Below, piece by piece: positions 6,597 to 8,849 of a stretch of DNA of 8,849 nucleotides. Where the stretch lies: positions 1-8,849 of the forward strand of contig JAUXSJ010000168.1 in assembly GCA_030679615.1 (NCBI GenBank), in the 5' to 3' direction. Within the stretch, counting starts at the first letter, position 1; each line of letters starts with the position of its first letter. The translations under genes and the position numbers were made by a program. The DNA comes from Parachlamydiaceae bacterium. GTDB taxonomy: Bacteria > Chlamydiota > Chlamydiia > Chlamydiales > Parachlamydiaceae. A model generated the notes under the pieces. It had not been told where the DNA came from. It made no database searches and saw only the letters and a list, made by a program, of their open reading frames with translations.

Positions 6597-7370
6597 CTAT
6601 CCTTTTTTATTGGAAGCAGATAATCGTTTTAAAATTTCTTTTGTAACTTCTAAATAATCCTCTGCAGCACGACTTTTAGGGTCAGTATCAAACACAGATT
6701 TTCCAAGAATCGAGCCTTCAGGAATGGCGATATCACGACGTATTTTACTTTTAAATGTTTTCTTCGGAAATGTTCTTTCAATTGCCTCTAAAAATGCATC
6801 GTTACTTTTTCCTCTTGAATTCCAAAAAGATAAAATCACACCAAGTGTATTCAACGGATGACGTTTATCAATGCTTTCAATAAACATCCCTAACCTTTCC
6901 AAACCTTTTACGCTATAAAATTCTGGAGTCGCACAAACAAGTGTGTGGTGAGCCGCAATCATGGCTGATTCAGTCAACCAGCATAATGAAGGGGGTGTAT
7001 CTATGATAACTACATCGTAAGAAAGATTTTTAATATGTTCTTTCAATTTTTCATGTGAATAGCGATCTGCAGCAAGCGCTCCTGTCACTTCAATTCTTTC
7101 TAACCATGTATCAGCGGGAATTAAATCTAAAGATGGAACAGAAGTAGACTTAATCACTTCATGAATAGATTTTGTTCCTTGTAGAACAGAAGCTAAGCTA
7201 TCATGTTCGTCTGGATCAAAGCCTAAACCTGTCGTTAAATTTGCTTGTGCATCAAAATCAATGAGTAACACTTTTTTTTTATGGAATTTTGCAAATGCTG
7301 TTCCAATATGTAATGCAGTCGATGTTTTAGCTGTACCACCCTTAAAACTGCTAATGGCAATGATTTGCAT
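6597..7370 (-). CDS. parA: ParA/Soj-type ATPase (chlamydial pGP5-D/MinD-like)
   Basis: This is a deviant-Walker-A P-loop ATPase of the ParA/MinD/Soj family, which binds ATP as a dimer and positions DNA or protein cargo. The product is 257 residues. The Walker A KGGTAKTS is at 10-17 with both the signature Lys10 and Lys15; the last residue is Ser where Thr is usual. The A' box DFDAQANLT is at 38-46, the Walker B IIDTPP at 122-127 (Asp124), and a basic patch KSKIRRD at 207-213. ATG 7370 is chosen because AAGGA lies 5 nt upstream and the protein then opens MQIIAISSFKGG, as ParA proteins do. ATG 7388 in the same frame adds six residues but lacks spacing for a ribosome binding site after thrS. Being a single chromosomal copy beside a pGP6-D-like gene, it matches the Chlamydia arrangement. 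A true parB is not seen here. Confidence 0.93.
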   Translation of the reverse strand: MQIIAISSFKGGTAKTSTALHIGTAFAKFHKKKVLLIDFDAQANLTTGLGFDPDEHDSLASVLQGTKSIHEVIKSTSVPSLDLIPADTWLERIEVTGALAADRYSHEKLKEHIKNLSYDVVIIDTPPSLCWLTESAMIAAHHTLVCATPEFYSVKGLERLGMFIESIDKRHPLNTLGVILSFWNSRGKSNDAFLEAIERTFPKKTFKSKIRRDIAIPEGSILGKSVFDTDPKSRAAEDYLEVTKEILKRLSASNKKG

Positions 7371-7389
7371 ATTAATCCTTATTATCATG

Positions 7390-8849
7390 TTATTCTGAAG
7401 CAGAAGCGTAAGCAGAAGTTAAACTTCTTGACTGTCTTTCTTCTTCAATTTTACTCAAAAATTGATCCAATTGAATTTGTCCATGAACCACGTTATCTCT
7501 TGTGCGTAAATTAGCAGTTTGGCTTTCTTCTTCTTGATCACCCACAGTTAAAATGTAATTGACCTGATCTAACTGGGCGTTTCTCACTTTTTTGCTCACA
7601 GATTCACTTGTTGAATCAACTTCTACATGAAATCCTTTATCTCGACATTGCTTAGCGAGTGTTTTAGCATAAGCTTCATGACGATCTGCGACAGTCAATA
7701 TACGAATCTGTACAGGACTTAACCATAAAGGAAACTTTCCAACAAAGTTTTCAATAAGGATTCCCATAAACCGCTCAACAGAGCCGAAAAGAGCACGATG
7801 AATCATGACAGGTCTTTTATGAGAACCATCTTGTGCTGTATACACAAGATCAAATTTTTCAGGCAATGCCATATCTAACTGTACTGTTCCACATTGCCAG
7901 CTTCGATGAATTGCATCGTGAATATGAAAATCGATTTTAGGACCATAAAAAGCCCCGTCGCCTTCATTGATTCGATATTCTCGACCTGATTGATCTAAGG
8001 CTCCTTTTAAACCGGCTGTTGCGACTTCCCACTCTTCATCGGTTCCAATGGTATTTTTTTCTGGTCGTGTTGAAAGCTCTAAACGGTAGGTCAAACCAAA
8101 AGTTGTATAAATTTCATCTGCCAATTTGAGTATAGATAGAATCTCATCTTGAATATCAGAAGGCTTCATAAAAATATGCGCATCATCTTGATGAAAACTT
8201 CTCACTCTAAATAGCCCAGAAAGAGATCCTGAGGGTTCATAGCGATGAACATTCCCTATCTCACCAACTCTTAAGGGAAGCTCTCGATAACTGTGAATTT
8301 GACTCTTGTAGTAGAGCATGCAACCCGGACAATTCATCGGTTTGATAGCAAAATCACGATCTTCAATATGAGAAGTGAACATATTTTCACGGTAATTAAG
8401 CCAATGTCCTGACGTTTCCCATAATTCACGTGTCATCATTGTAGGGGTTTTAATTTCAATGTAATCATGACGGTTCAAGCATTCGCGAATGTACGCAACC
8501 AATTGATTCCATATAATTAATCCTTTTGGATGAATGAATGGCATTCCCGGTGCTTCTTCTTTTAGTGAAAAAAGACCCAATTTTGGTCCAATGATTTTAT
8601 GATCTCTTTTTTTCGCTTCTTCAAGCTGAAACAAGTAATCTTTTAATAACTTTCTATCAGGAAATGTAATTGCATAAATACGCGTTAGCATTGGATTCTT
8701 TGAGTCACCTCTCCAATAGGCGCCGGCAGTTTTCATGATTTTAATTGCTTTAATTTTCCCTAAATTAAAAAGATGAGGACCTCGACATAAATCGAAAAAT
8801 TCACCTTGACGATAACCGGATAAAGCACTTCCATCTTCAAAGCTTTGGA
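7390..8849 (-). CDS. thrS: Threonyl-tRNA synthetase (5' end outside the window)
   Basis: This enzyme attaches threonine to tRNA-Thr. The frame stays open to the window edge, so 485 residues plus two bases are visible and roughly 160 N-terminal residues (TGS and part of the editing domain) are missing. The visible part begins with the end of the editing site: YRQGEFF then DLCRGPH, whose Cys and His (visible residues 21 and 25) correspond to E. coli Cys182 and His186. The class II core follows. The zinc ligands are Cys173, His224 and His350, with spacings of 51 and 126 identical to E. coli Cys334/His385/His511. Motif 2 is around FRVRSFHQDDAHIF and motif 3 around HRALFGSVERF. The anticodon-binding domain runs from about residue 378. 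It is upstream of, and 19 nt from, parA. The promoter is not in the window. Confidence 0.98.
   Translation of the reverse strand, partial: QSFEDGSALSGYRQGEFFDLCRGPHLFNLGKIKAIKIMKTAGAYWRGDSKNPMLTRIYAITFPDRKLLKDYLFQLEEAKKRDHKIIGPKLGLFSLKEEAPGMPFIHPKGLIIWNQLVAYIRECLNRHDYIEIKTPTMMTRELWETSGHWLNYRENMFTSHIEDRDFAIKPMNCPGCMLYYKSQIHSYRELPLRVGEIGNVHRYEPSGSLSGLFRVRSFHQDDAHIFMKPSDIQDEILSILKLADEIYTTFGLTYRLELSTRPEKNTIGTDEEWEVATAGLKGALDQSGREYRINEGDGAFYGPKIDFHIHDAIHRSWQCGTVQLDMALPEKFDLVYTAQDGSHKRPVMIHRALFGSVERFMGILIENFVGKFPLWLSPVQIRILTVADRHEAYAKTLAKQCRDKGFHVEVDSTSESVSKKVRNAQLDQVNYILTVGDQEEESQTANLRTRDNVVHGQIQLDQFLSKIEEERQSRSLTSAYASASE

Noticed and set aside
8734..8736. ATG as the start of thrS
   Set aside because: It falls inside the conserved editing domain; the frame continues upstream through DLCRGPH to the window edge, so this is an internal Met.

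Overview
The window reads as a piece of a low-GC chromosome from a chlamydia-like bacterium, probably an environmental (amoeba-associated, Parachlamydiaceae-like) member of the Chlamydiae. The main reason is the block thrS, parA-like gene, pGP6-D-like gene. This is the same order as the thrS / plasmid-GP5D-like ATPase / plasmid-GP6D-like gene run that I recall from Chlamydia chromosomes. pGP6-D-type proteins are, as far as I know, confined to that phylum. The lineage below phylum is an inference from the unfamiliar lineage-specific genes and the many palindromic repeats.

Right half (5141-8849, all on the minus strand): threonyl-tRNA synthetase (5' end outside the window), a ParA/Soj-type ATPase, a pGP6-D-like protein and uracil-DNA glycosylase. 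They are separated by gaps of at most about 20 nt and look like one transcription unit. A hairpin with a T-tract at 5067-5095 probably terminates it.

Middle (3735-5097): a plus-strand gene of unknown function (3735-4685) is split by one in-frame TAA at 4032-4034, with the frame open on both sides. Between it and ung lies an inverted pair of 53-bp palindromic elements (4735-4787 and 5045-5097). Each copy is oriented so that its first hairpin and T-tract can terminate the gene converging on it.

Left half (1-3622): a two-gene minus-strand operon has a good promoter (3282-3309) and a strong ribosome binding site. It encodes a Cys-rich 281-residue protein and a 594-residue protein. By eye the latter consists of about 13 tandem, degenerate units of about 40 residues, each opening E-x-x-[STDN]-[YF]. 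I recognise neither protein. The operon is bracketed by members of one repeat family: a roughly 390-bp imperfect giant palindrome downstream (117-510) and rearranged fragments of the same element upstream (3366-3622).

No tRNA, rRNA, CRISPR array or transposase gene was seen. The most novel material is the repeat-protein operon and the palindromic elements around it; the thrS-ung block is conserved housekeeping and chlamydial core.
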